Of a DNA stretch of 64,000 nucleotides, positions 21,734 to 32,404 are shown piece by piece. Origin of the DNA: Agrypnia vestita (taxonomy: Eukaryota > Arthropoda > Insecta > Trichoptera > Phryganeidae); contig JADDOH010023642.1 of assembly GCA_016648135.1 (NCBI GenBank), positions 185,798-249,797 of the forward strand, in the 5' to 3' direction. The notes beneath the pieces were generated by a model. The model did not search any database. It was not told the origin of the DNA and was given only the letters and a program-made list of their open reading frames with translations. Made by a program: the position numbers and the translations under genes. Position 1 is the first letter of the stretch, and each line of letters begins with the position of its first letter.

Positions 21734-21913
21734 ATGAACAAATAATGAAATAAAACAATTAAATTTGTTTTTTCCCCACTTATATTTGAGCACTTGTTTC
21801 ACTACATGTTTCGGAAACGTCCGTTTCCTTCATCAGGTGAATTAAGACTAATTAAGTGCTCAAATATAAGTGGAAAAAACAAAGTTAATTGTTTTATTTC
21901 ATTATTTGTTCAT
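21734..21913. mobile_element. Penelope-like terminal repeat in inverted duplication around a ribozyme
   Basis: Left arm 21734-21793 and right arm 21857-21913 are near-identical inverted copies (ATGAACAAATAATGAAATAA against its complement). The hammerhead motif lies in the loop. Partial inverted terminal copies are typical of Penelope-like insertions. Confidence 0.6.
21798..21841 (-). ncRNA. Minimal hammerhead ribozyme (intact by inspection)
   Basis: Minus strand: stem I TTCAC/GTGAA (21841-21837 with 21802-21798), core CTGATGA 21836-21830, one extra A, stem II GGAAACG/CGTTTCC with a GA loop, GAAA from 21812, stem III ACA/TGT with no loop, cleavage base A at 21803. All conserved core positions are present. 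Confidence 0.75.
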
Positions 21914-22239
21914 AATGGATTTCCACAAAGTTAACGCCGAAACATTCAATTACTTGACAATATTAGTTAATGATAAAATTGTGTAATTGACTAAATGTCT
22001 CATAGTGACGTCAGTTCCTCAAAGGGGATGTACAGTGAACAGTGCAAATTATGCGACTTCACGTAGTTTGAGTCAGTCACTTATATAAGGAATATCGGGG
22101 ATTCGAGATAATATTTTAATAGCGTAAAGCTATTCAGTAATACATTAATATTGATATCGTAATCAACACAACAAATGTGAATAACATTACCAACTGTAAA
22201 ATAACTCACTGGACTTCCTATTGCAGCGATGTCTAAACT

Positions 22240-22490
22240 ATGACACGCGTGTCGGAGGTGGTGTATAGGTATTCTCATATAACCTTGCAATTGAGCTAGT
22301 GTGGGTGCAGCGCGTAATACGCGCATTGTTTCGTTGTGTTCAGTTTACGGATACGCCCCTCTCGAATCCGTAAACTCAACACAACGAAACCATGCGCGTA
22401 TTACGCACTGTACCCACACTAACTCAAATGCAAGCTTATATGAAGAGACCTATACACCCCGACGCAACACCACGCCGTTTCCATGTGAGA
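22240..22490. repeat. Palindromic element with arms of about 110 bp
   Basis: Left arm 22240-22352 and right arm 22366-22490 are inverted copies. Both contain AGTGTGGGT, CGTAATACGCGCAT and CGTTGTGTT..GTTTACGGAT. The loop is 13 bp. The outer left arm has the self-complementary GACACGCGTGTC. One arm alone recurs at 60560-60665. Confidence 0.75.
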
Positions 22491-22499
22491 GTAAGCAGA

Positions 22500-22745
22500 A
22501 AGGATAGAGCGCCAAACTCTTCTGTCCTGACATACGACTCTCGCCTCATCCACATTCATACGTCTTCGCATGCAAGCTCGCGGGTTGTTGAGGCTTCTAA
22601 CGGAACCGTCTTCCAGTGTCTGGTTACTCTGGTCGTGCTACGTCTTCCGCGGTCGCCCTCTCTTTCTGGCGCCGTCAAAATTTGCATTATATTCTTCTTG
22701 CCTTTCTTTCGTCATTCATTCGCTCAACACGCTCAAACTACCTAA
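22500..22745 (-). pseudogene. LINE family B fragment
   Basis: Minus strand retains a broken version of the family B tail (ERMNDERK..., then LTLTWKRRGV) with several stops and frameshifts. It abuts the palindrome at 22240-22490. Confidence 0.5.
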
Positions 22746-22949
22746 GTGGCCCTTTTTTAATTCAATTAATTATGCTAAGATCACATTTTGGGTGACACGC
22801 AAGAACAGGAAACTTATTCAACTTTACGTGAGTCAGTTGTTATTATGTCCTAGGAGTTTATAAATAAAAATATAATAAAAAATAATTTTTTCACTAAGTG
22901 CCTTTTTCAACAACAAATAAAAACGTAAAATGTCTGAGTTAGCGTGTTA

Positions 22950-23190
22950 ACAGCACCATCTGGTAGCGTTCGTGACGGACATTGTTACACGGAGATATTT
23001 TTTTTTCACTTTTTAAAATCTCGTTATAAATGTTATTGTACACCTCATCCTTATTTTCGCCATCTGGGAGCGTCAGTGATGGACATTGTTGCATGGACGA
23101 CCGTGCATGTTTTAGCTTTTTATACCTCATTTTCTATACCATTATTATTTTCATTATCTGGTAGGCTTAGTGATGGACATTGTTACATAC
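22950..23190 (+). repeat. Three diverged tandem units, period about 100 bp
   Basis: CATCTGGTAGCG..GTGACGGACATTGTTAC at 22955, CATCTGGGAGCG..GTGATGGACATTGTTGC at 23060, and TATCTGGTAGGC..GTGATGGACATTGTTAC at 23155. A further unit is at 45820-45875. The ~100-bp spacing suggests tandem amplification inside a repeat. Confidence 0.55.
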
Positions 23191-23489
23191 TTTGACAAGG
23201 AATATGAATACCAGAATGCAGTATAAACAATTTTTTTATGTCCTTAGGTACGCAAATATGAAGAATACCCATATGATTGAAATAATATATTTTCTTAAGT
23301 AAATAATTTTATTTATTTATTTATACAGTAGATACAAAATAATGTGTTTTATAATAAATTAAATCTATGTTATTATATTTTAATGGCATTATTCTCCCCA
23401 TAATATGAGCCAATAGCTCGAGCTTATAAAATTAAGTTATGTATTTAAGCTTATATATTTATAAATTAGCTTACGAGTATATATTTAAG

Positions 23490-23757
23490 TTATTTGTGGG
23501 ATATAAAAGAAAAGGCAGCAATATCCAAAATATTGAAAAAATGTTTTGAATGCAGTTACCGAGGATTGCTAATTAATGTACTGAATTCTAGATTGTATGT
23601 ATCTATTCATCCTTTCCAAAATTAGGTTTTCTGTAAATTTAGAAGTTACTTTTCCTATAAAATCTCGAATTCAGTGCATTATAAATTAGTAAACCCCGAT
23701 GAGTGCATTCATTTTTCTTTGATATTGCAGCCTTTGTTTTTATACCCAACATATTAT
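23490..23757. mobile_element. MITE, TGGGGTATAAAAGCAAAGGC family
   Basis: Inverted ends (GGGATATAAAAGAAAAGGCA and TGCAGCCTTTGTTTTTATACC) with inner mirrored ACCGAGGATTGCTAATT / AATTAGTAAACCCCGATG. Diverged copy. Confidence 0.6.
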
Positions 23758-23839
23758 GTTCTAAGTCAGATTTTTCCATATATTCGAATGAACTAAGCTA
23801 GAGACATAAATACGAAGATACACATATCTTCTTCTTCTT

Positions 23840-24225
23840 CTTCTTCCTAGACCGTTAGTCCCATTAGTCGTCAAGTTGGTCTTCTTCTAGGTCTTTTTCG
23901 ACCGTCAAATGACGGGGGTCGTCCACGTTTGCGTTTTGTCGTCGGCAGGTCTAGGACAAGCTTCACCACATGGTCTTCTGGGCGTCTCTGGACGTGACCA
24001 TACCATCGTAGACGTTTCTCTTCGGTTTTGTCTTTAATTGGGGCGATTTTAAAGTTTGTCTAGCAGTGCGACATCCGCTGGCCAGCGAAACATGCGCATT
24101 GCAAATGTGTTGTTTGCTGGTCGCCCAGCATTCTTACCCGTATAAAACAGCAGGTCTAATGGCTGTTTTATATATTTGTCCTTTGACCTTAAGAGGTATT
24201 CTTCTGTCGCACATTACGCCTGGGA
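23840..24225 (-). pseudogene. RTE-like LINE fragment
   Basis: Minus strand reads CDRRIPLKVKGQIYKTAIRP, then AVLYG..ECWATSKQ, a common RTE-type reverse transcriptase signature (VP.KLKGK.Y.TAIRPA.LYG.E.W). Frameshifts and stops follow. A (CTT)n tract sits at its outer end (23826-23845). Confidence 0.65.
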
Positions 24226-24254
24226 GTTGTCACCACTTCATCTAGCCTACCGTA

Positions 24255-24445
24255 GTTCTGTGAGTAACATCCCTAGCGTTTCTGGAGGGACTATGTCGAG
24301 AGAATGGAGCAGATGAGAATTCCCAGAGTCGTGATGCGCGGGATTTCAGAGGGGCGCCAGGGAGACCACCAGAGGGATGGAGAAAGAGCTGGACGTCCTC
24401 GTCACAAGACCAGGACTGACCTGTCAATACAGGTCAAGGATCTAA
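24255..24445 (+). pseudogene. Second LINE tail, facing the previous one
   Basis: Plus strand reads YVERMEQMRIPRVVMRGISE, then a GRPR..KTRTDLSIQVKDL end and an A-rich tail. The ends of the two LINE remnants converge within about 30 bp. Confidence 0.5.
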
Positions 24446-24449
24446 CAAA

Positions 24450-24810
24450 AAGAAGAAGACGAAGGTTATTATTATAAGTTATTTCATCATGTATTTAAAA
24501 TCGCGAACCTTCGAACGGGTTCACAATTATTCACGATAAATTACGAGCTCGATGCGATGCTACAAGACCACGCTCCAGAACTTCCCCGATGCTCGGGCGA
24601 CATTGCGCATACAGACTTGAACCGTTGGCATTGAGTCGAGGCGTGGGCTGCGTTAACAGTAAACTTAACTTGGCGGCGGTGAGTCAACAACTTCGTAGAA
24701 ATGAAAGTCAACAATTATCTTCGAGCGCTGGTTGGGGTTCCCCAAAGTTGTGTTGACCTCCGCAGTGTATCAACCCCTGGACGCCCGGCGTTGTTTGAAA
24801 AAAAATATTT
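24450..24810. other. Spacer, moderately GC-rich
   Basis: No recognisable gene or repeat boundary. Confidence 0.35.
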
Positions 24811-24814
24811 TTCT

Positions 24815-24945
24815 CAATCGAAATAAGCGAAACGCTGTCATTAAATACATTGTCATTATAGCTCGGTTCGTTAAAAAGTTGGGCACTACGCGTAATGGTG
24901 TGCCTATTCATTACATCCGTTCTGCATTTTGAAACATGGAATAAT
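24815..24945 (-). pseudogene. LINE (jockey/R1-like) tail
   Basis: Reads FHVSKCRTDVMNRHTITRSA, then FNEPSYNDNVFNDSVS, homologous to the fragment at 1735-1885. Confidence 0.5.
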
Positions 24946-25314
24946 GGATGACCTCGATTATGCGAATGGTTATTTGTTACAAATAGGACGTAATTCACTA
25001 GTATGCGTTGTGAAATTGCGAGTTATCTAGAGGTAAGGGTGAATTATATAATTTTGAGCAAAAAATAATTTTGAGGAAAATTTTTAATTACGTCCAAACT
25101 TTTTCTAAATAAATAAAATATAACAAAATAGTTGAACCCTTTTCTGTAAATAAATTGATATTAATATTTTTAATTTCGCCTTTTTTAGAATGAATAACGT
25201 AACGTGCGCGAAAATCGAGAATGTGTAGAGAAATTGGGTTTCAAAAACTTGTTCATTAATCTTCTGTATATAGTTTTCTGGGATATTCTGCCGTATACAT
25301 CAGACCTCTCTGCC

Positions 25315-25615
25315 GACGTTTCGGACCCCCCCCCCCCAAGGGTCCACCATCGAGGCTAAAGTGACGTCAGCCTACAGCACTCTAGGGTCATCTACATCAT
25401 TCAGGAAATGTCTACAGACAGAAGTGAGGGAAGGCCTAGCTGAGATGGGAGGTTAGAGTGAGAAGGGATGCACTGCAATTACTCCAAATGGCGAATTGGA
25501 AACAGCAGTTGAGGACAGGGAGAGTTGTAGGTAAACGTTACGGAAGACCAAGGATCGATTTGGGCTGTAGCGCCATCGAAGAGAAAGAGAGAGTTTAACG
25601 CTTGGCTTTGTTGAG
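25315..25615 (+). pseudogene. LINE remnant after a C-run
   Basis: CCGACGTTTCGGA and an uninterrupted C-run (about 25327-25338) lead into a degraded frame reading VRRDALQLLQMANWKQQLRT, then GKRYGRPRI, resembling a LINE C-terminus. Confidence 0.4.
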
Positions 25616-25619
25616 ATAA

Positions 25620-26050
25620 ACTTCACACCTGTAGAGCAATCAGTTATTTCAGTATAATCTTTACTTCTCAGATAAACAAATCAAAAAGTACCTACATACT
25701 TTCTAGATATTGGTAGAGAAAAGTCAAAAATGCATTTTTGGTATATGTTTGGGTTTATGTAGGGACGATTTGTACGCATATGTCACGAAAATTGGTAGCC
25801 CACCAAAATTATCCGCGTCTAGGGCTTGGTTGGCTGGTACGGCCTCAATATGGAACTAGTCGGGATCCCATCATTTTATAACAATTCCGTGTTTTACTGG
25901 ATTTGAAAATGTCAAATCATAATGTTTTTTTAGTTAATAATCACAAATTAATTGTTAAACAATGTATTTATTTAATAAAAAATATATAGATATACTGTCT
26001 GTAGCATTGGCACAAAGTAAATTTAATCATGTTTAAATCTGTCATCCCAA
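25620..26050. other. AT-rich spacer
   Basis: Nothing recognised. Confidence 0.35.
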
Positions 26051-26054
26051 TTAT

Positions 26055-26355
26055 AATAATTTCGTTGTCTGTCTGTCTGTCCCCGTAACTTCGTGTAACG
26101 TCCGTAACTTCTTTTAAGAAAAAAACCTTTTTTCTTAAAAACGTAATTTTTTTCTTCATTTTTTAACGTAAAATTTTTTATGTAATTTTTTAAGTAACAT
26201 TTTTACATATTTTTTGCGTTTTTCTACGAATTTTTTTTAAATGTAAAATATTTTACGTAATTTTTTTTCTTTTCCTTTTTGTCTAAATAAATAAATACTT
26301 TCTTAGGAACTGACACGTAAAAGTACCGCTATTTTTGACGGGTTACAGCTAGTAA
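26055..26355 (-). mobile_element. Internally deleted SINE-1
   Basis: Tail (TTTCGTTGTCTGTCTGTCTG on the plus strand) and head (ATTTTTGACGGGTTACAGCT) without the tRNA-like core, as at 21525-21720. Confidence 0.6.
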
Positions 26356-26639
26356 CTTAATATTTATTGGTTGTCATTCAAATTAAACCTGGTAAAGTGT
26401 ACTACGTGACGACTCGCAGAACTAACGCTCCTATCAAAGATAAATACCTTTCATGGCTTATTATGGCCGCGTGGTTTTGAACTTATCTAACACTACCTAT
26501 TATTATATTTAAATAAAGACTGTACTGGAATGTTCCAAGCATGATTTTCCTATTCTTCTTTACGTGTCGTCTTCTGTCGAGGGTTGGCCAAATTGATTGA
26601 TCTTGCGCAAGATGTAATATTATAAGATTACCGTCATTT

Positions 26640-27125
26640 TTGACCAAATTTATCAATCAATTAGAAAGACATGCAAAAAAATCAAATCGACGAAAAAATA
26701 TTTTGGCTGCTACCGGGATTCGAACCCGGATCACCTAGCTTTCCAGGCAGGTGTGTTACCAATTACACAACATCAGCCTGGTACCTTTCCGTCAATATAT
26801 ATATATATCGACCTTATCTGTGAGTCTCATTTTATTAATTGATTACCATATATTATCAATTTTTAGAGCAATCCACTTTTTCTGGTGCGGTAGGCACAAA
26901 TTACTTGGTGTAACTGCCGCTAGGGGATGCCAGAAATAACCGTTTAATTCATTTTTTATTTTTGGACACATTTGATACAACACATGTATATTATATTCAA
27001 GAATACATTCTTATTATGAAGTTGCAATTTTTCAGGACCAAGTTGTGTGAAATTTAAAACCAAATTTATTAATCAATTATAAAGACTTGCAGAAAAATCA
27101 AATAAACTAAAAAATATTTTGGCTG
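26640..27125 (-). mobile_element. SINE-4, tRNA-derived, with duplicated flank
   Basis: Minus strand 26785-26705 folds like a tRNA: acceptor GGCTGAT / AGCAGCC, A-box side GTAATTGGTAACA, and a perfect T arm CCGGGTTCGAATCCCGG. The extended anticodon region argues for a SINE head rather than a working tRNA gene. The segment AATCAATTAGAAAGACATGC..GGCTGCTACCGGGAT occurs at 26650 and again at 27065 in direct orientation, bracketing the element. Same layout at 41465-41995. Confidence 0.65.
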
Positions 27126-27234
27126 CTACTGGGATTAAGATAATATTTTTCTACCTAACTCATAAATATATACATATTCATCATCGCATCTTCGTCTATG
27201 ATCCATTGAGGAATATAGACTTTAAAAAATTTGA

Positions 27235-27365
27235 TAATGTGAGGATATTCTTACGGTGCAATTTGCGTTGTGTAAAATGATCGCTTAAGCCAGCTCATAC
27301 AGATCGTAAGCCCCAAAGCACCCTAAAAATAGCTTCGCCTTTGTAAGACTTCTGTAATTTCTTTT
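27235..27365 (-). repeat. Repeat A fragment
   Basis: Contains CACTTAAGCCAGCTCATACA-like (GATCGCTTAAGCCAGCTCAT) and the AGCTTCGCCTTTGTAAGACT end of repeat A. Confidence 0.55.
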
Positions 27366-27699
27366 AATTAATAATTAACCATCTGTGGAAGAAATCCATT
27401 AATGTCAAAACATACATATAAAAAAAATATTATTTATATTGGCAATGCGAGAAAACTGTTTCCAACGCGATTAATTTTTAGTACGTCACAATTGGTGAAA
27501 TTTTCGATACGATAACAATCAGAACACGATAACATTCAAATGATGAAACATTCGTTATAATAACGATCAAAACGCGTTCGAAATCAATTGAGCAAATTTG
27601 AAAATATTCATGATTATTCGTATTTTTTTCATGTTTTTAGGTTTAAGATAAAAATAAACACAATTACTAGAAGATTACCTACAAGGGTTTGGGTGTTAT

Positions 27700-27990
27700 T
27701 GTCATTATTGACGTATTACGAGGGATTTTATAAGTAAAATCTCTTTTTACCATCTCGAAACAGTATGCTAGAATTGCAATGCGTAAACAAATGTTGTTGG
27801 AAACCATTAAAAAGGCCGATTCATCAAGGCCGAACTGGAAAAATGATTTTTTTTTGTATATGAGCCTTACAGATGCAAAAGTGCCGGTTGAAGGTGCATC
27901 ATACACTCGATTGACAACAAGCGGAGCTCTGCAACACCGGGAAGGACACACTATAAGTACGAATTTTAGCTTTGTAAATAGCTACTAATT
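27700..27990 (+). other. Short unidentified open frame
   Basis: A 69-codon frame reads MRKQMLLETIKKADSSRPNW, then NDFFLYMSLTDAKVPVEG. No family recognised; it could be a transposase or LINE scrap. No splice or promoter signals seen. Confidence 0.2.
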
Positions 27991-28084
27991 GGAATGTATA
28001 CTTCGATTGTCTGGATCAAGCGGTTCATCGGCGGAGATTAGGGAGGGAAATATTTATTTCTTAACTCCCATCACGCCATCGTAC

Positions 28085-28126
28085 AGCGCCACTATCTATA
28101 TAGATCCCATATGGATAGTGGCGCTT
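28085..28126. repeat. Hairpin
   Basis: AGCGCCACTATC and GATAGTGGCGCT are exact 12-bp inverted arms about 16 bp apart. Confidence 0.5.
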
Positions 28127-28235
28127 TTGTATCTATACGCCACATATCATGATGTGATGAATTTGAACATTTTTCATAGAGATGCGTAAATAATAGATAC
28201 TCTTCAAATTAAGCTAAGCACTTAGGCTTAACCAA

Positions 28236-28935
28236 CGTGACGGTTCACGTATCACGTGTGGGACTACTGCAATGGTATCTACGCTGGCCTACTGATATTT
28301 CAGCTCGATAGACTACAATCTGTTCTAAACGCTGCAGCACGGATAATATATGGAATGTCAAAATTTTCGCATATAACATCCCTTTTGCGAGAATTGCACT
28401 GGCTTCGTTTTCCTGAGAGAGTAGAGTTCAAACTGTGTTGGTTGATGTACAAGGCAACTCATAACATGGCGCCTCTGTATCTTCAGGAGCTCTGTATTAC
28501 AGACAACATAAATGGGAGACGTCAAACTCTCAGGTCAGTGTCTACTTCAGCGATGGGAAGGGTTGTGGAACCGGCAAGTCAGATCCAGAAAACTAGGAAA
28601 AGCGAACGGGCATTTGCGGTGGCGGGCCCCAAAGCGTGTAACTCTTTGCCTTCCCTAATAAGAAACACGGATATAGAGACTTTATTTAAGAAAAACATAA
28701 AACGCACGTGTTTACAAAATCTTTCCCTGAACGTTTTTAATATTCGTTGTTTTCTTTTACTATTTTATGTTTTGAGCTGTTTTTCTTTCTCTTTTCTTTT
28801 TCATTTTATTTTTCATTTTGTTATTCTATGCTTTTAGTATGTAAGAGATTTTTTGTGTGTAAAGCGCCCTTGAGGTAAAATTTTCACAAAAATGACGCTA
28901 TATAAATAATCCAATATTATTATTATTATTTTGAG
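28236..28935 (+). pseudogene. L2/CR1-like LINE, reverse transcriptase C-terminus and 3' UTR
   Basis: Reads DYCNGIYAGLLIFQLDRLQS, VLNAAARIIYGMSKFSHITS, LLRELHWLRFPERVEFKLCW, ERAFAVAGPKACNSLP. The DYCN...AAR...LHWLP..R..FK signature is that of CR1/L2 elements. The 3' UTR has GTAAAGCGCCCTTGAG, GACGCTATATAAAT and a (TTA)n tail, which is how L2 elements end. The frame is open for over 190 codons but 5'-truncated. Confidence 0.8.
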
Positions 28936-28939
28936 AGAC

Positions 28940-29400
28940 GAGGATCGAATCATTGGCCTAGTCAATAGGCGAACGGATTTCCACCGTACCGAACAAGTAC
29001 GTCACTCGTGACAAACATGTCAAATTTCTCATTAGTGTGTATCGATTAATAAGCCAACTGTCTCAATGTCTAAAAATAACTCCGAGGAAAAAGTCCCCAA
29101 AAATGCCTTATTACGGTTACATTGATCTTCGCAGAAAAACAAAAATGATTCATTTGTGTTCACGGGTTAAGCGATAATAATGACAGCGAAATAAAACACT
29201 AAATGGCGCAAAAACAAAATGAAAAAATAATTATCTCCCCATGTTAATTAGGTCTCCATTGTCCTATCACAGATTAACAGATTGGCTAATGTCTAATTAC
29301 AGATTAACAGATAGATTTACTAGTAAGATTTGAAATCTAATAAAAAATTCAAAATGTTGCACGTGGTTTGTACTTCAAAGACTTAGAGCCCGAAATTAAT
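28940..29400. other. Spacer
   Basis: A short direct repeat TACAGATTAACAGAT (29272 and 29299) is the only structure noticed. Confidence 0.35.
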
Positions 29401-29404
29401 TAAA

Positions 29405-29641
29405 TACTTGTGGGGTATAAAAGCGAAAGCAATAAAAAAAAAAATTATGTAGTAATCGAGGATTACCTACTAATTTATAATGTACTGAATGCGAGATTTT
29501 ATAGGAAACATGATTTTGGAAGGGATAGATATATAAAATCTAGAATTCGCTATATTTTATATTAGTAATCCTCGGTCACTGTATTCAAAACATTTTTTTA
29601 ACTTTTTGGATATTGCTGTCTTTATTTTTCTACCCCGCAAT
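29405..29641. mobile_element. MITE, TGGGGTATAAAAGC family
   Basis: Ends TGTGGGGTATAAAAGCGAAA and its mirrored TTTTTCTACCCCGCA, with inner GAGGATTACC / TAATCCTCGG. Confidence 0.65.
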
Positions 29642-29819
29642 TTTAAAATTATAATTTAGTTTTTAGAGTTATTGTGACTGTATAAAAACAGTACCTATCT
29701 ACTTATTATACATTTAAAAACTATATAACAACATTGAAATACACGTATACATATTTATTTCCATAAATCAAACTACATTGAAATACTAAAACAACTAATG
29801 AACTAGCCGTCGCGACGTG

Positions 29820-30045
29820 TTTGTGTGATGGGCACAGAAGATAGAACACCACATCTTTCTGTCATGACACCACCCTTTTCTGGTCTACTTTAATACAAAT
29901 TCGCATGCCCTTGCTCTTGTTTTTTTTTTAACAGCACAGATATTTGGTTTATCTGATTATGTCCCATCTTTCGCAGACGCCCTCTGTTTCTATTACCCTC
30001 AACACTTGCCTCATATATTTTTTACCATATTTTTCTCGCTCATAC
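29820..30045 (-). pseudogene. LINE family B fragment
   Basis: Minus strand reads KKIYEASVEGNRNRGRLRKM, then GHNQI, with stops beyond. Same family as 19378-19775. Confidence 0.55.
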
Positions 30046-30099
30046 TTTCACGAAATAATTAATTATAATACGTTATTACAAAATAATTTATTAAACAAA

Positions 30100-30560
30100 C
30101 TTTATTAATCTATTAAAAAGTGGTAGAGAGTAGCCAATATTTTTTCGTTGATTTGATTTTTCTGTATGTCTTTTCTAATTGACAAATAAAATGTGTTTAA
30201 AAAATTCACAGATGTTCTCAAATTTCAATTTCACAATAATAATGTATTTTCTTTAATATAATTCAAAATAATTGTTACAAAAGGTACATTATTCCCAATG
30301 GGTAAGGTTAAGTTAGGTTAGGTCATTCCGGGAAGAACAACATTAGACACTACGGTATGAAAGACTTACAATAACAAAGAACTAGGTTTAATCAGGAAAT
30401 ACAAAAAAATAGCTGACAGAAGAGGAAAAATTGTACACGGGTACTCAATATTAATTAATAAAGGTATTTTAATGAAGGAAAACATCATTGGTTTGTATAG
30501 CTATTGAGGAAATATTTTTAAGAGATTTTAGTTCACTATACTTTATATTAATCAAAATGA
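30100..30560. other. Spacer with SINE-4 flank fragment
   Basis: 30130-30215 matches the flank of SINE-4 in inverse orientation (CAATATTTTTTCGTTGATTT). The remainder is unassigned. Confidence 0.4.
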
Positions 30561-30980
30561 TTATTTATTTATAACCCACCACATACCCGGGACCGTTCTA
30601 CGCGCAAAAGATCCCGTATCGGCGAATCGAAATTTGAAAAAAAATTGAGGACACACTTTTATAACTTTGCCCCTTTTTTTAGAGTATAAAAATTTACAGG
30701 GATGCACTAAACGTTCTTTATGAAGGGGGGCTGCGTCACAGCAGAGGAATGTAGCCTCTTGCATATGTTTAAGATACATCAATTAAAACCCTTTAATAAA
30801 CAAAACGTATTTTTGAATTAAAAAATTGAATTAAAATTTATTTTAAAAAAATTTGTTGAATAAAAAAAAAAATTCCATTCCAAACCGAGTATCTTAAGTA
30901 AAAACATATTAATTTAATAAAGTGACTTATTTACTAAAAAATTATACTTCTTAAGAGTATTTAATTTATCGTTTTCATAA

Positions 30981-31737
30981 TTGAAGACCCCATGGCAAGA
31001 AGTTGTTAACTAACATTTTTGTCAAAAATGAGTAAATAAGCCGTCTAAACTTAACTGTACGCTCTTTCTATTGGAAATAAGTTCAGAACTTAAAAATAAT
31101 TAGAACATGTTCAAATCATAGGGATGAACATGTTAACTACACTTTTTCATAAAAATCAAATCAATTACTAATGGGAAGAACATGTTACCTTCAATAATAA
31201 CAGGTTCATGCCATCATTATGAAATTAACACGTTCTTGCCTTTTAATTTGATTGTTATTTATGGTTATGGTTAATATAAATTTTACTCTGGCAGTACTGT
31301 CATATATTTGTTTTTATTTGAAGGCTATTATAATATGTACTTATATATTATTTTTTAATAATTTTAAATAAATTAACATGCCAGGTATTTTGTAATTTTG
31401 GATGGTAACAACAGATAGCATTTGAAGGGTTGTTTGATGTTAGTGTTTTACCAATTTTAAAAAGGTGTTATTCCATTAAAAATGAGTTCCAGAGGCGAAA
31501 AAATGGTTGTTAACTAATTTTTTTTAGGGAAAATTAGTATATATAATATATTTTTTTGTGCATAATTGCGTTTTTTTAATATTGTAATTACTTTTTTGAT
31601 ATTTTAGTTACATAAATCAATAAAAATGAATCTTGAATTAGAAATAAAATATATTTTTCAAAGGCGAAATGCAAATGTCTAATTATCTCAGAATGACTTG
31701 GATGTTAGTTAACAACTTCTTGCCATGGGGTCTTCAA
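30981..31737. mobile_element. 757-bp non-autonomous DNA transposon with 36-bp perfect TIRs
   Basis: Left end 30981-31016 (TTGAAGACCCCATGGCAAGA...) is the exact reverse complement of right end 31702-31737 (...TCTTGCCATGGGGTCTTCAA). The interior has repeated GAACATGTTAAC-like motifs and no open frame. Perfect terminal repeats suggest recent activity. Flanking bases (CATAA and CTGCT) show no clear target duplication, so the superfamily is undecided. Confidence 0.8.
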
Positions 31738-31799
31738 CTGCTTCAATACTTACAAGCTCGCAGTAATTTTTAAACAAGTCGAACGTATTCCAATACAAT

Positions 31800-32045
31800 G
31801 AATGTTAATGTGAAGGTTTCGTATTTGAGTCACGTGCTAAGTGGGTTAAATATCGCCTCTTCCGACTAATACTCGAGAGCAAGGTAGGAGGAAGACGGAG
31901 AGTTGGTATAAGACATATGTCCTGGCTGCGCAACATCAGAGAGTGGACCGGATGAGACTGGTGGAGGATTTGTTCCGGACAGCATAGGGCAGGGTGATTT
32001 TCGCCAACGCTGGGGGACCTGACAAGGCACAAGCAAGAAGAAGAA
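31800..32045 (+). pseudogene. RTE-like LINE fragment
   Basis: Frameshifted version of the element at 14268: KVSYLSHVLSG, RLILESKVGGRRRVGIRHMS, WLRNIREWTG. Ends near GGGGACCTGACAAGGCAC. Confidence 0.6.
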
Positions 32046-32404
32046 ACGTATTGCAACCAGCCATGGCACCAAATTGTGTAGCGAGAAATTAACGTTGGTT
32101 TGGTGGTAAGTATACGAAATATTAAAATGAATAATATCTATCGAAATATCAAAAAAACAAATCATGTTGAAAACAATTGAAAATGCTGAAAGTTTCAAAG
32201 CTCTAGCTAATCACAAACAGAAATGAAGCTAAATAAAAGTGTGTAAAAAAAATGACGTTAATTCTGTTTCCAATGAATTATGAAAAAAAGTGTAAGCAAA
32301 AAAAACATAAAACGAAAACTTCACATTTAAAAATTTCAATAGAATTTATATCAAAATATAGTGGACTATCGTTATTTAACATGCTTTATTGACTAAAACA
32401 CTTA

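Noticed and set aside
26705..26785. A complete-looking tRNA gene on the minus strand
   Set aside because: Acceptor and T arms pair well, but the anticodon region is expanded and bulged, and similar sequence recurs at 41.6 kb with a deleted B box inside a repeat. A SINE head is the simpler reading.
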